Shown: piece after piece, positions 6,743 to 14,932 of the stretch | How the letters are laid out: every line of letters begins with the position of its first letter | Position numbering within the stretch: the first letter of the stretch is position 1 | Source of the DNA: a bacterium | GTDB lineage: Bacteria; Blakebacterota; Blakebacteria; Blakebacterales; Blakebacteraceae | Reading direction: 5' to 3' | DNA length: 16,960 bases | Assembly (NCBI GenBank): GCA_025774615.1 | Contig: JALGVQ010000049.1 | Span: forward strand, 1 to 16,960 | Program-made: the position numbers and the translations under genes | Notes under the pieces: generated by a model | Told to the model about the DNA's origin: nothing | Database searches by the model: none | The model's input: the letters and a program-made list of their open reading frames with translations, nothing else

Positions 6743-6766
6743 TGATTCGAATGGAACAGTGTACAA
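6734..6766 (+). promoter_or_regulatory. Weak BirA-type biotin operator candidate
   Basis: The known BirA site in many bacteria is TTGTAAACC, 14-16 bases, then GGTTTACAA. Here ATGTAGGTT (6734-6742) and AGTGTACAA (6758-6766) are spaced by 15 bases. The left arm matches 4 of 9 positions and the right arm 7 of 9, with exact TGTA/TACA symmetry about position 6750. The match is partial; position next to bioY and over its -10 is the main argument. Confidence 0.3.
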
Positions 6767-6782
6767 AGGCACAGGAGGACCG

Positions 6783-7349
6783 ATGCAGACCGGAACCTTG
6801 ACAGACATCGCGACCCGTCCGCTGATCAGGAGCCGCACTCTCCAGCTGACCATGTGGGTCCTGGCGTTCACGATCGCCACCGCGCTCAGTGCCCAGGTCC
6901 GGATCCCCCTTCCCTTCACTCCCGTGCCGGTCACCCTGCAGACCTTTTTCGTTCTCCTGGCGGGAATCGTACTCGGCCCGGGTCTCGCGGCCCTCTCGAT
7001 GGGACTCTATCTGGCCCTGGGTGCCATCGGAATGCCGGTCTACATGGGAGGAGGATTCGGCATCGCCTACCTGAGCGGGATCACTGCCGGCTACCTCCTT
7101 GCCTTCCCCCCCGCGGCCTATCTCGCGGGTATGCTGAGCGGACACGAACTCAGCCGGAGACGCGCTTACGCCGCGCTCCTGGCGGCCGGGATCCTCATCA
7201 TGGCGGCGGGAACCTCATGGATGGCGCTCATTTCCGGAAGCAGCCTGTGGCAGGCGTCATTGCTGGGATTCTGGCCATTCGTCATCGGTGACATCGTCAA
7301 GACAATCGCCGCGGTCGAGATCGGTCTCCGCGTCGGGCGCCGGAGCTGA
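6783..7349 (+). CDS. bioY: BioY biotin transporter substrate-binding membrane subunit
   Basis: Integral inner-membrane protein that binds and takes up biotin, either alone or as the S component of an ECF transporter. At 188 residues it has the usual BioY length and six hydrophobic segments. Family hallmarks visible: TALSAQVRIPLPFTPVPVTLQTF (residues 33-55), LGPGLAALSMGLYLALGAIGMPVY (64-87), the GG/GITAGYLLAF segment at 89-108 (the family's PTGGYL is here SGITAGYL), and FVIGDIVK at 166-173 with the conserved Asp and Lys. The ATG at 6783 was chosen over an in-frame GTG at 6759 because AGGAGG (6773-6778) lies just before it and the GTG would sit inside the candidate operator. No bioM/bioN genes are in the window, so any ECF ATPase must be elsewhere. 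The next gene starts 11 bases after its stop. Confidence 0.95.
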   Translation: MQTGTLTDIATRPLIRSRTLQLTMWVLAFTIATALSAQVRIPLPFTPVPVTLQTFFVLLAGIVLGPGLAALSMGLYLALGAIGMPVYMGGGFGIAYLSGITAGYLLAFPPAAYLAGMLSGHELSRRRAYAALLAAGILIMAAGTSWMALISGSSLWQASLLGFWPFVIGDIVKTIAAVEIGLRVGRRS

Positions 7350-7360
7350 TCAGAGGGCTT

Positions 7361-8698
7361 ATGAGAAGGTACCGGGCACTGGCCCCGGGGATCGTGTTAC
7401 TCCTCACAGGCCTCACATTGCCAGCCAGCGGTCAACAGATGCAGAGAGGCGCACACCGCACACCTGATGGTTTACCCCACGTCGATCGTTCCCGGCTGGA
7501 ACACAATCTCCTGACCCTGGGAGAAATTGGACGTGACCCCGTCACCGGAGGGATTGAGCGCGTCGCGTTCTCGGCCGCCGATCTCGAGGCCCGCCGCTGG
7601 TTCATCACCCGTCTGGAAGAAGCCGGCCTCTCGGTACGGATCGACGAAATAGCGAACATCATCGGCACACTCCCCGGTCAGAACCCGGAAGCAGAAGCGA
7701 TCGTACTCGGCTCTCACCTCGACAGCGTGCCACAGGGAGGACGGTTCGACGGCGCGCTCGGCCTGATGATCGCCCTGGAACTCGTCGAGGCCATGCGCGA
7801 TCTCAACATCCTCCTCTCCCACCCTCTCGAGATCGTCTCCTTCAGTGATGAGGAGGGTGGCCTGCTTGGCAGCCGGGGCTGGATCGGCACCCTGACCGGT
7901 GAAGATCTTGAAGAGGAATACCACGGCCGGCCCCTGACAGCCATACTCCGCGACCTGGGGCTCGACCCCGAGACATTTTCGCAAGCCCGGAGGTCCCCCG
8001 ATGAGATCGCCGCCTATCTCGAAGTGCACATCGAGCAGGGCCGCGTCCTCGAACGGGAGGGTCTGCAGATCGGTATCGTGGAAGGGATCGTGGCCCTCGA
8101 CGAGTATGAGATCACCGTTCACGGAACGGCTAACCACGCCGGAACCACCCGGATGTCCGACCGTGAAGATCCGATGGCGGCGGCAGCACGGATGGTCGTT
8201 TCGATCAGAGAGGAAGTGGAGGCACAGGGAGGAGACCTGGTCGCGACAGTCGGCAGGATAGCAGTTGAGCCGGGCGCGCCGAATGTCATCCCGTCAGTGG
8301 CCCGATTCACGATCGATATCCGCGATCCGAGCAGGATCATCCTCGACCGCGCCATCACCAACCTCATCGACCGGTTCGACTCCATCGCCCGGGAGGAGGG
8401 AGTGATGGTCGGATGGGAAACGCTGGTGCAGATTCCCGCGGCCCCAGCCGATCAGATGGTGATCGATACCCTGCTTGAAGCGGCAGCACTCTACGGTTAT
8501 CCCCACCGTGTCATGCCTTCGGGCGCCGGTCACGACGCCCAGTCGATCGCCCGCCTGGCACCGATGGGTATGCTCTTTGCTCCCAGCGTGGGGGGGTTGA
8601 GCCACTCACCTGCGGAATTCACCCGCACCGAAGACGCCGTTGCCTGTGCCGACGTCCTCCTGCGGGCGGTCATGCTCCTCGATCAGAAACTGCCGTAA
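7361..8698 (+). CDS. Exported M20-family Zn amidohydrolase (N-carbamoyl-amino-acid hydrolase / allantoate amidohydrolase type)
   Basis: Dinuclear zinc amidohydrolase of the group that includes N-carbamoyl-L-amino-acid hydrolase, beta-ureidopropionase and allantoate amidohydrolase; the true substrate is not known. All expected metal and catalytic positions are visible: His119 in GSHLDSVPQGGRFDG, Asp130, Glu164-Glu165 in DEEGG, His223 in HIEQG and His391 in GAGHDA, plus the late GGLSHSPAE motif. The lid/dimerisation domain spans about 240-355 (HGTANHAGTTRM, the usual substrate-contact region). The family is normally cytoplasmic, but this protein begins with a clear signal peptide (MRRYRALAPG, a hydrophobic core, then PASG-QQ), so it probably works in the periplasm. 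It follows bioY by 11 bases with a weak AGAGGG site, so it is likely in the same transcript. Length 445 includes about 25 leader residues. Confidence 0.9.
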   Translation: MRRYRALAPGIVLLLTGLTLPASGQQMQRGAHRTPDGLPHVDRSRLEHNLLTLGEIGRDPVTGGIERVAFSAADLEARRWFITRLEEAGLSVRIDEIANIIGTLPGQNPEAEAIVLGSHLDSVPQGGRFDGALGLMIALELVEAMRDLNILLSHPLEIVSFSDEEGGLLGSRGWIGTLTGEDLEEEYHGRPLTAILRDLGLDPETFSQARRSPDEIAAYLEVHIEQGRVLEREGLQIGIVEGIVALDEYEITVHGTANHAGTTRMSDREDPMAAAARMVVSIREEVEAQGGDLVATVGRIAVEPGAPNVIPSVARFTIDIRDPSRIILDRAITNLIDRFDSIAREEGVMVGWETLVQIPAAPADQMVIDTLLEAAALYGYPHRVMPSGAGHDAQSIARLAPMGMLFAPSVGGLSHSPAEFTRTEDAVACADVLLRAVMLLDQKLP

Positions 8699-8714
8699 CC
8701 CTCACTGACGTATC

Positions 8715-8753
8715 GTGGCGATCTCAGGCGCTTATTGTGGCGGCCTCAGACGC
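8715..8753. repeat. Imperfect 17-base direct repeat across the convergent junction
   Basis: Two copies, 8715-8731 and 8737-8753, match at 14 of 17 positions (GTGGCGNNCTCAGRCGC) with a 22-base period. One copy encodes the last codons of the penicillin-acylase-family gene and the other lies just past its stop codon. This looks like a small tandem duplication of the gene's 3' end. Confidence 0.45.
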
Positions 8754-11278
8754 ATCGTTCTGACCGCTCCGGCCATGACCTCATCCCAGGTGGTCGCCGA
8801 TGGGCGCGTGCGACCTTCGGCCCACTCTTCGAGCAGATCAGCATAGTGCGGTGAGAGCGGGTGTCCCGCATTGCCGACCGGCAGGATCGATCGGGCTGAA
8901 ACAGGTGCCGAGAGATCCACGATATGTCTCCACGATGAAGAGACTGTTATCCCGTACGGATCATTGTAGGAACTGCCGGTGTTGAAGATGGTGTCGTTGT
9001 CGCCCGACAGGCCGATCGGTCCCCGGTTCATCAGGGAGGTAAGAGGCCAGAACCTGGCCATCGGATGACGGAGTACAAGCTGGTGCAGTTCTCCCCATTC
9101 CCAGCTGTCCGGATCAGGACCGAACAGGCCGGTCGCTTCCTGCCAGACCCGCTCCCATATCCGTTCCACGATCTCCGAGGGTCCTTCTGCTGCGGCGCTC
9201 CTTACATCATCCCACCAGGGAGCATCCGGAGTATCGAGCAGTCTCACGATCACCGGAATCCGCCCCTCGTAGAATTCGAGCAGCACCCGGTAATCCTTCA
9301 GGCCCCGCTCGCCCAGTTCATCGAGCAGCACCTCATCGAAAAACCGGGCGATGAACATCTCGTACAGGACACCCGGGCCCCGGCGTGACAGCTGACCATC
9401 CCACTTGAGGAGCGCGGTCATCGCCTGAACGGTCCGTGTACCCGGATCCGACAGGTTCGTAAGAGTGCCGACCACCTCAAGCGCTGCCAGCGAGCGAACA
9501 TCCCGTTGTATCGCCTCGAATGTCTCCACTGTGTGATCGGAGGTACCTGCCAGTCGAATCACTATCTGGCGGGCACGCCAGGGAGGGATCCACCACCGTC
9601 CCAGGAAGAGCTCCGATCCGAGGGGAAGCGGCCGGTGGTTGGCTGTCACGATGAGCCCGGAGCCAGGATCTTCGGCATGCGGCAGGTCGGCGAACGGCAC
9701 ATACCCATCCCATTCATATTGACCGGTCCACCCGGGAACCGGCAGGGAGCCATCCCATCCGCGGCGGACCGGGATCGCTCCGGTGAATTGCCAGGCGATC
9801 GATCCGGTCGTATCGGCGTAGACGATGTTCTGGCCGGGACTGAGAAACGTACTGAAGAGCTGCCGAATATCGTGCCAGTCACGCGCCTCCAGGATCCGGG
9901 CGAGACTGATCAGCTCACCCCCACCCTCCAGTGTCACCCACCTGAGGGTGATCGGCGGGGAATCCTTCACCCAGTCATCCACGTTCTGCCTGCTCACCTG
10001 AGTGGATCCCCCTGACCCGCCGCCCTCGATGGCATCGACCACCTCTTCGGTGCCATGCAGCATCCGGGTCAGAACGTCATTGATGACCGGCCCGTGCAGG
10101 GTCGAGCGGACCGTCAGTGTTTCCGGCTCCGCTCTCCTCACCTGGATGATCTCACGCCGGACCTCGAAGGGAATCTGCCGGTCCATGAACCAGTAGCTGT
10201 CCGGATCATCTTCAACCGGCCGCTCGAGGTAGAGGTCCTGATTGTCGGCCATGGTGTTGGTGAATCCCCACGCGAAGGCATTGGTCCTGCCGATGATCAC
10301 CGACGGGAGGCCGGGCAGTGACACGCCGACAAGGTCACGGCCGGGAATGTGCAGTCCTCCAGATATCCACAGGGTGGGTATCTGGACGCCGAGGTGGGGA
10401 TCGTTCGCCAGCAGCGGCTTACCCGATCTGGTATGGTCTCCACTGACCGCCCATGCATTGCTGCCGACACCACCTGTCGGCAGGCCGAGAAACTCCCGCA
10501 GGGAGGAGATACCACCGGCCACGAGAGCCCACTGCTTCGGCGTGGTATGGATGTCCGGCAGGGCATCGCCTCTGTCGATTTCATCCGGGGCAGTGCCGTC
10601 CGCAATGAATGCTTCTTTATCAAAGTCGGGCAGCAACAGCTCAACGTCATCTGCGCTGAACCGGGCTTCGAGTGAGGCCCTGACCGCTTCCTGTGCCCAG
10701 TTGGACGACAGCGTCAATCCCATGAGACCTACCTGGATCGCGGAGTCCTCGAGGCTCCACGGCTCGGGCTCCCATCCCAACACTACCAGTTCGAGGGGCA
10801 ACCGGCACGATTTCGATATCAGCCAGGCACTCACTCCGTCGGCATAGGCCTGCAATCTCTCTCTGACGTCCTGGGGGAGTCCCGCCACCTGCTTCTCTGC
10901 GGCCCGATCGAGACCGAGGGTGCGCATGACCCTGTCGGCAGGCAGGGCGAGTGCTCCGAAGAGTTCGGAGAGCCTCCCCCTCCCCGCCAGTCTGCCCAGT
11001 TCCATCTGCCACATTCTCTCGCGGGCGTGCATCCACCCCTGGGCTCTGAGTACATCCTCCCAGTTCTCCCCCCGGATATGCCAGGTGCCCGCCCCATCCC
11101 GGACCACTTCGACTTCTGCCTCGAGACCGGGCAGGTCATCGAGAGCCGGTGGCTCCCGATATGCCATTCTCTCAGCGGTATTGAGCAGGAGGAGCACCAG
11201 AAGCAGGCAGACCGTCCCTATCAGAAAAAGGAAGGTGCCCGTCCTGTTGACTATCGACGCATTACCGGACGTTTTCAC
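8732..11278 (-). CDS. Membrane-anchored penicillin-acylase-family Ntn hydrolase
   Basis: Self-cleaving amide hydrolase of the penicillin acylase family (peptidase family S45), whose members cut acyl-amide bonds in beta-lactams, acyl-homoserine lactones or lipopeptides. The substrate here is unknown. After one N-terminal helix (about 14-33, no lipobox, so probably an anchor) comes the alpha part with DGAGTWHIRGENWEDVLRAQG (61-81) and the family's ARERMWQMELGRLAGRGRLSE (85-105). Autocleavage is expected before Ser273 in GSNAWAVSG, giving a beta chain of 576 residues. His295 in NDPHL falls at beta position 23, as in the cephalosporin-acylase/PvdQ-like members. Later come GRTNAFAWGFTN and, near the end, GLSGDNDTIFNTGSS. 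Translation starts at GTG with GGAGG 7 bases upstream. The 848-residue length is normal for the precursor. It converges with the M20 gene, leaving 33 bases between them. Confidence 0.93.
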   Translation of the reverse strand: MKTSGNASIVNRTGTFLFLIGTVCLLLVLLLLNTAERMAYREPPALDDLPGLEAEVEVVRDGAGTWHIRGENWEDVLRAQGWMHARERMWQMELGRLAGRGRLSELFGALALPADRVMRTLGLDRAAEKQVAGLPQDVRERLQAYADGVSAWLISKSCRLPLELVVLGWEPEPWSLEDSAIQVGLMGLTLSSNWAQEAVRASLEARFSADDVELLLPDFDKEAFIADGTAPDEIDRGDALPDIHTTPKQWALVAGGISSLREFLGLPTGGVGSNAWAVSGDHTRSGKPLLANDPHLGVQIPTLWISGGLHIPGRDLVGVSLPGLPSVIIGRTNAFAWGFTNTMADNQDLYLERPVEDDPDSYWFMDRQIPFEVRREIIQVRRAEPETLTVRSTLHGPVINDVLTRMLHGTEEVVDAIEGGGSGGSTQVSRQNVDDWVKDSPPITLRWVTLEGGGELISLARILEARDWHDIRQLFSTFLSPGQNIVYADTTGSIAWQFTGAIPVRRGWDGSLPVPGWTGQYEWDGYVPFADLPHAEDPGSGLIVTANHRPLPLGSELFLGRWWIPPWRARQIVIRLAGTSDHTVETFEAIQRDVRSLAALEVVGTLTNLSDPGTRTVQAMTALLKWDGQLSRRGPGVLYEMFIARFFDEVLLDELGERGLKDYRVLLEFYEGRIPVIVRLLDTPDAPWWDDVRSAAAEGPSEIVERIWERVWQEATGLFGPDPDSWEWGELHQLVLRHPMARFWPLTSLMNRGPIGLSGDNDTIFNTGSSYNDPYGITVSSSWRHIVDLSAPVSARSILPVGNAGHPLSPHYADLLEEWAEGRTRPSATTWDEVMAGAVRTMRLRPPQ

Positions 11279-11506
11279 TCAGTCACCTCCAGTCGGCATG
11301 ATCCATACGGTAGCCATCCTGCCATCTCCACCACCTCAGGTGAAGTAAATAGAACCTGCCATCGACCCGTCTTCCGGTAGAAGATCAGGTAGATGTAAGA
11401 AATTCTCATCTCTGTCGCACTGACAGGACTGAAAGAGAAACCTGTTATTCCATTCGACCATTGTCGTACACTCCGGGCACCAACAGGTGAGGAAGCAGCA
11501 GCGATT
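11279..11506. other. Divergent 228-base intergenic region
   Basis: This is the longest non-coding stretch in the window. It holds the ribosome binding site of the acylase gene on the minus strand and a candidate plus-strand promoter at 11420-11448. It also holds a minor 5-bp hairpin (TCTTC at 11370-11374, GAAGA at 11380-11384). No small gene or RNA was recognised in it. Confidence 0.5.
11420..11448 (+). promoter_or_regulatory. Candidate promoter for the protease-propeller-barrel gene
   Basis: CTGACA (11420-11425, 5 of 6 consensus bases) and TGTTAT (11443-11448, 4 of 6) are separated by exactly 17 bases. The predicted start near 11455 would leave a leader of about 52 bases before the ATG at 11507. 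Sigma-70-like consensus is assumed; the organism's own consensus is unknown. Confidence 0.35.
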
Positions 11507-14500
11507 ATGCATACCGAACAGGGAAAAAGACCAGGACGAGCCGCTGACGCGCCGGTGATCCTTACCCTCATCGTTGCGTTCCTCGTGATCGTTCCGGGCC
11601 CCTGGCTGGAAACAGCTTCGGCTCAGGTTGCCGCTTCCGGGGGCCCTGTCACTGTCAGCTTCCGAACCCAGCCCCGGACACTCGATGACCGGTGGCCGCT
11701 CATGTTCACCTGGAACAGAAACAAGGTGAACTGGTGGGATTTTTCCTGGCGGTCTGTTGATCTCCCCAGAACAACACTTTACTACTACGCCGATGCCGAA
11801 CCGATCGCGCGGATGACCGTGCCACTGGTCCTTGAGAGCGACCAGGCCCTGCAGGACGCTTTCAGCTATGACCTGCAGACTTTTACAGCAAACAAGACAA
11901 TCCCGAAGATCATCTACACCAGCCATCACACGTTCGAACAGACCAATACCATCGAGCAGGTCGTTCCCGAGGGTGTACTCGGTTTCACCGAGTTCATCAA
12001 GGGACGGGTTGTGTTCCCTTACACCGGCGGCAACTATGAGTTCCGTCACGTGCTCGAGCATGAGAATACCCACATACACATGATCCACAAGCTGAAGCAC
12101 GTCTTCAAAGCCAATGGGATATTCGATACCTCAAAACTGCTTCCGACACTGTGGTTCAGTGAGGGACTGGCCGAGTTCGAATCGGCCGGACGTGACCCGG
12201 TCACCGACCAGCGGCGGATGGACCCCGAGACCGAGATGTATGTGCGTGACGCGCTGATCAACGACACTCTGCCGACCATCCGGGAGATGCGGATCTTTCC
12301 TGACTGGCGACTGGTCTACAAGTTCGGCCACGCTCTCGTACAATATTTCGGAGCCCGCTACAGCACGGACCGCGTGCACACCATGCTGTCACAGTGGCAC
12401 CACCTCTTCCCCAACCGGAGAAGCTATAATTACCTGAAGAGACGGCAGGAGGATTCCTGGGACCTGCTCAATCCCGGAGTCGAATTCATCGAACCGCGGT
12501 TCATACGGATCGGTGAAGCCGATATTCCGGTATCCGAAACAGCCACCGGCTGGATGGCGGGACTCACTGATGGCCTGGTCGATTCCATTGACGGAGTGCC
12601 TGTCAGTGAACTGGTGGCCGGTTCAGAGAACCTCCAGGTCGATGAACAATGGTACCGGGTCATTCAGCTCCCTTCCGGTGAGAAGGCTCTCTACCGTCCC
12701 GACAGTGGTCTCCATATCTATCTGAACGGTGATCAGGTCACCCGGATCGTCCAGCGGGCCCGACTCGATTATGAAAAGAGGGCGTACCGGCTCATGTCAT
12801 TCGAGAATCTCCTCGAATGGTGGTTCGACACCGATCTGAAGCTCTTCACATCCGAGTGGCACGAGGACATCGGCGACTACTATCGTCCATGGCTCGAAGG
12901 ACGGGAAAGCGTAACCGACTATCCATCGATCGGAGAAACCGCGCCCGAACTGTGGCCGACCGCCTCTGACGATGGAAGGATCATCTTCTACAAGGCGTAT
13001 CACGACGATTATGTCTTTACAGCGGTCGCTCTCGATATCGAGACCGGTCAGACTGTTCAACTGGCCGAGGAGACCGGACCCGAAGTGGAGAGCATCCACA
13101 TTCTGTCCGAGGGGGGTGATGTGCGGCGTCTCGCTGATGACCGTTATCTGGCCCTCTTCACGGCTCAACGCCGATCTCGTGATGTTGTCTATACCCAGGA
13201 GATCCAGAGACTGCCCGACGGCAGCCTCGAACGGACAGGACCACGGTCACTCCGCTTCGATCCCGGAGAGAGCGGCCTGACTGGCATCACCGGTGTGAGA
13301 TTCGCCGGAGGCACCGACCGGATACTCCTCTCCGGACTCGGACTCGACGGATATCAGGATCTTTATCTGGTCGATCTCGTAACGGGCATGATCGAACGTC
13401 GCCTGACGAACGACCTCGCCAGCGACCGCATGCCGATTCTCTGGAACGGGGACGTGGTGTTCGCCTCCGACCGGGCCAGTCCGGTGACGACCTTCGCCTA
13501 TCATCTCTTCAGTTTCGATCTGGAAACCGGTGGGATCACACAACTCACCGACGGATCGGGTAACGAGATGAACCCGGCGGTCTCCCCTGATGGTGAGCGA
13601 CTCTTCTTTCAATCAGATGCAACCGGTGTGACGAATATCTACATCTGGAATGAGGGGGGAACTCCCTTCAGGGTGACCGATGTGACCACAGGGGTGTTCG
13701 TACCGGCTCCCATCTCCGCCGACACCATCATCGTGTCAGGATTCCACGACCGGAAGTTCCTCCTCTACCAGGTGGCTGTGCCCGATACTCCCGCTGGTGT
13801 CGAGAATGCTCCGGATGCCACTGTTGCAATCGGGGCTCTGCCAGAACAGAACGCGAGTCTCGTTACCATGAGGCGGGAATGGGCGCGGGACAGCGTCACA
13901 TCGGCCGACCGTCTGGCATCAGAGCCTCTGCAGTCCCGGGAATACAAGCCGGTCTTCTCTCTTGATAATCTTTATGCATCCAGCCAGTTCGGCGGATACA
14001 GCGCCTATAATGCCGCGGTCTTCGGCACGGGGGTCCGGTTCAGCGATATCCTGGGGAACCATCACCTGAGCGGGGCACTGTGGAATGGCGCGCGCAGGGG
14101 CATCGAGGATGTCTCATGGGTCGTGAGTTATCTGAACCAGGCGAAACGGGTAAAGATGGGTGCCTCGATCTTCAAGACGAGCGGTGTGTATTACAACTTC
14201 CCGCGCCAGGCATTCTACTACCGCGATAGGGCAGGATTGGCGGGCCAGTTCAACATTCCATTCAATGCCTTCAGCAATATTGATATGTACGTAGCCGTCG
14301 CCACCGAACGAAGGAGTCTTGGAACGATCACCGGTTCGATTGAATTCGACCTGCTCGAGCTCGGTATCGGGTACACCCGTGACGTTTCTGTCTGGACTTC
14401 CCAGGGGCCGCATTCCGGCTGGGTTTTCAGTGCCTATTACGATTACATGCTGAATGTCTCGGATGATTTCGACGTCTTCTCCCGATATCTTATCGCGGAT

Positions 14501-14932
14501 GTCAGAGGATACCTGCCGCTGCATCGGCATATCGTAGCTGCTGCGCGGGTGGCGGGCGGGCACAGCACCGGCACGGAACCGGAGTTCTTCTTCCTCGGAG
14601 GCGGTTTCTTCCTCAGAGGATACTGGGACCTCTACTCTATCTACGGCACCTCTTACAGCCTGATCAATTCGGAGCTGAGGATCCAGGCACTCGAACTCCT
14701 GCAGATCAAACCACCCCGGATGTTCGAACAGGGCGGCTGGCCAATACAGCTTGTCCTGTTCGGAGACTGGGCACGTACCCTCTGGAGGGATTCAGTCCAG
14801 GGACCAAAGGGCGCGGGTGGCGTAAGCATCAGGCTGACGATGGCATTACCATTCATCATCGAATATGCCTGGTACCGGAAGAATATGTGGGATAGCGCCA
14901 GCGGTGATCACCCGAGGATGTACAGGAGGTAG
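11507..14932 (+). CDS. Fusion of gluzincin-type metallopeptidase domain, beta-propeller and Omp85-like outer-membrane barrel
   Basis: Very large envelope protein of 1141 residues, function unknown. The signal peptide spans residues 1-39, with cleavage at ASA-Q. A Peptidase_MA-like domain (about 100-330) has a complete zinc site: HENTH at 185-189 (HExxH) and Glu219 in WFSEGLAEF 30 residues later, so it should be catalytically competent. About 330-460 is an uncharacterised linker with a DSIDGVPVSELV stretch faintly like PDZ. About 470-765 holds TolB/PD40-like propeller blades (NEMNPAVSPDGERLFFQSD near 686 is the clearest). About 815-1141 is a beta-barrel with a FFLGGGFFLRGYWDL segment (Arg1037), matching the L6 'RGY/RGF' signature of BamA/Omp85 surface-antigen barrels. 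A likely arrangement is a barrel in the outer membrane with propeller and protease in the periplasm. The ribosome binding site (GAGGA, 14 bases away) is weak. The gene's end overlaps the antiporter gene by 25 bases on the other strand. Confidence 0.85.
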   Translation: MHTEQGKRPGRAADAPVILTLIVAFLVIVPGPWLETASAQVAASGGPVTVSFRTQPRTLDDRWPLMFTWNRNKVNWWDFSWRSVDLPRTTLYYYADAEPIARMTVPLVLESDQALQDAFSYDLQTFTANKTIPKIIYTSHHTFEQTNTIEQVVPEGVLGFTEFIKGRVVFPYTGGNYEFRHVLEHENTHIHMIHKLKHVFKANGIFDTSKLLPTLWFSEGLAEFESAGRDPVTDQRRMDPETEMYVRDALINDTLPTIREMRIFPDWRLVYKFGHALVQYFGARYSTDRVHTMLSQWHHLFPNRRSYNYLKRRQEDSWDLLNPGVEFIEPRFIRIGEADIPVSETATGWMAGLTDGLVDSIDGVPVSELVAGSENLQVDEQWYRVIQLPSGEKALYRPDSGLHIYLNGDQVTRIVQRARLDYEKRAYRLMSFENLLEWWFDTDLKLFTSEWHEDIGDYYRPWLEGRESVTDYPSIGETAPELWPTASDDGRIIFYKAYHDDYVFTAVALDIETGQTVQLAEETGPEVESIHILSEGGDVRRLADDRYLALFTAQRRSRDVVYTQEIQRLPDGSLERTGPRSLRFDPGESGLTGITGVRFAGGTDRILLSGLGLDGYQDLYLVDLVTGMIERRLTNDLASDRMPILWNGDVVFASDRASPVTTFAYHLFSFDLETGGITQLTDGSGNEMNPAVSPDGERLFFQSDATGVTNIYIWNEGGTPFRVTDVTTGVFVPAPISADTIIVSGFHDRKFLLYQVAVPDTPAGVENAPDATVAIGALPEQNASLVTMRREWARDSVTSADRLASEPLQSREYKPVFSLDNLYASSQFGGYSAYNAAVFGTGVRFSDILGNHHLSGALWNGARRGIEDVSWVVSYLNQAKRVKMGASIFKTSGVYYNFPRQAFYYRDRAGLAGQFNIPFNAFSNIDMYVAVATERRSLGTITGSIEFDLLELGIGYTRDVSVWTSQGPHSGWVFSAYYDYMLNVSDDFDVFSRYLIADVRGYLPLHRHIVAAARVAGGHSTGTEPEFFFLGGGFFLRGYWDLYSIYGTSYSLINSELRIQALELLQIKPPRMFEQGGWPIQLVLFGDWARTLWRDSVQGPKGAGGVSIRLTMALPFIIEYAWYRKNMWDSASGDHPRMYRR

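Noticed and set aside
10242-10847. Plus-strand open frame of 201 codons opposite the acylase gene
   Set aside because: It is antisense to catalytic parts of the Ntn hydrolase (including the Ser273 region) and is Ser/Pro/Arg-rich without motifs.
8732-11278. Lipoprotein reading of the acylase N-terminus (Cys24)
   Set aside because: The residues before Cys24 (GTV) do not fit a lipobox and the hydrophobic stretch continues past the Cys, so a transmembrane anchor is more likely.
11336-12100. Minus-strand open frame of 254 codons opposite the fusion gene's 5' end
   Set aside because: It runs antisense through the signal peptide and protease domain, where coding is clear on the plus strand, and shows no recognisable protein pattern.
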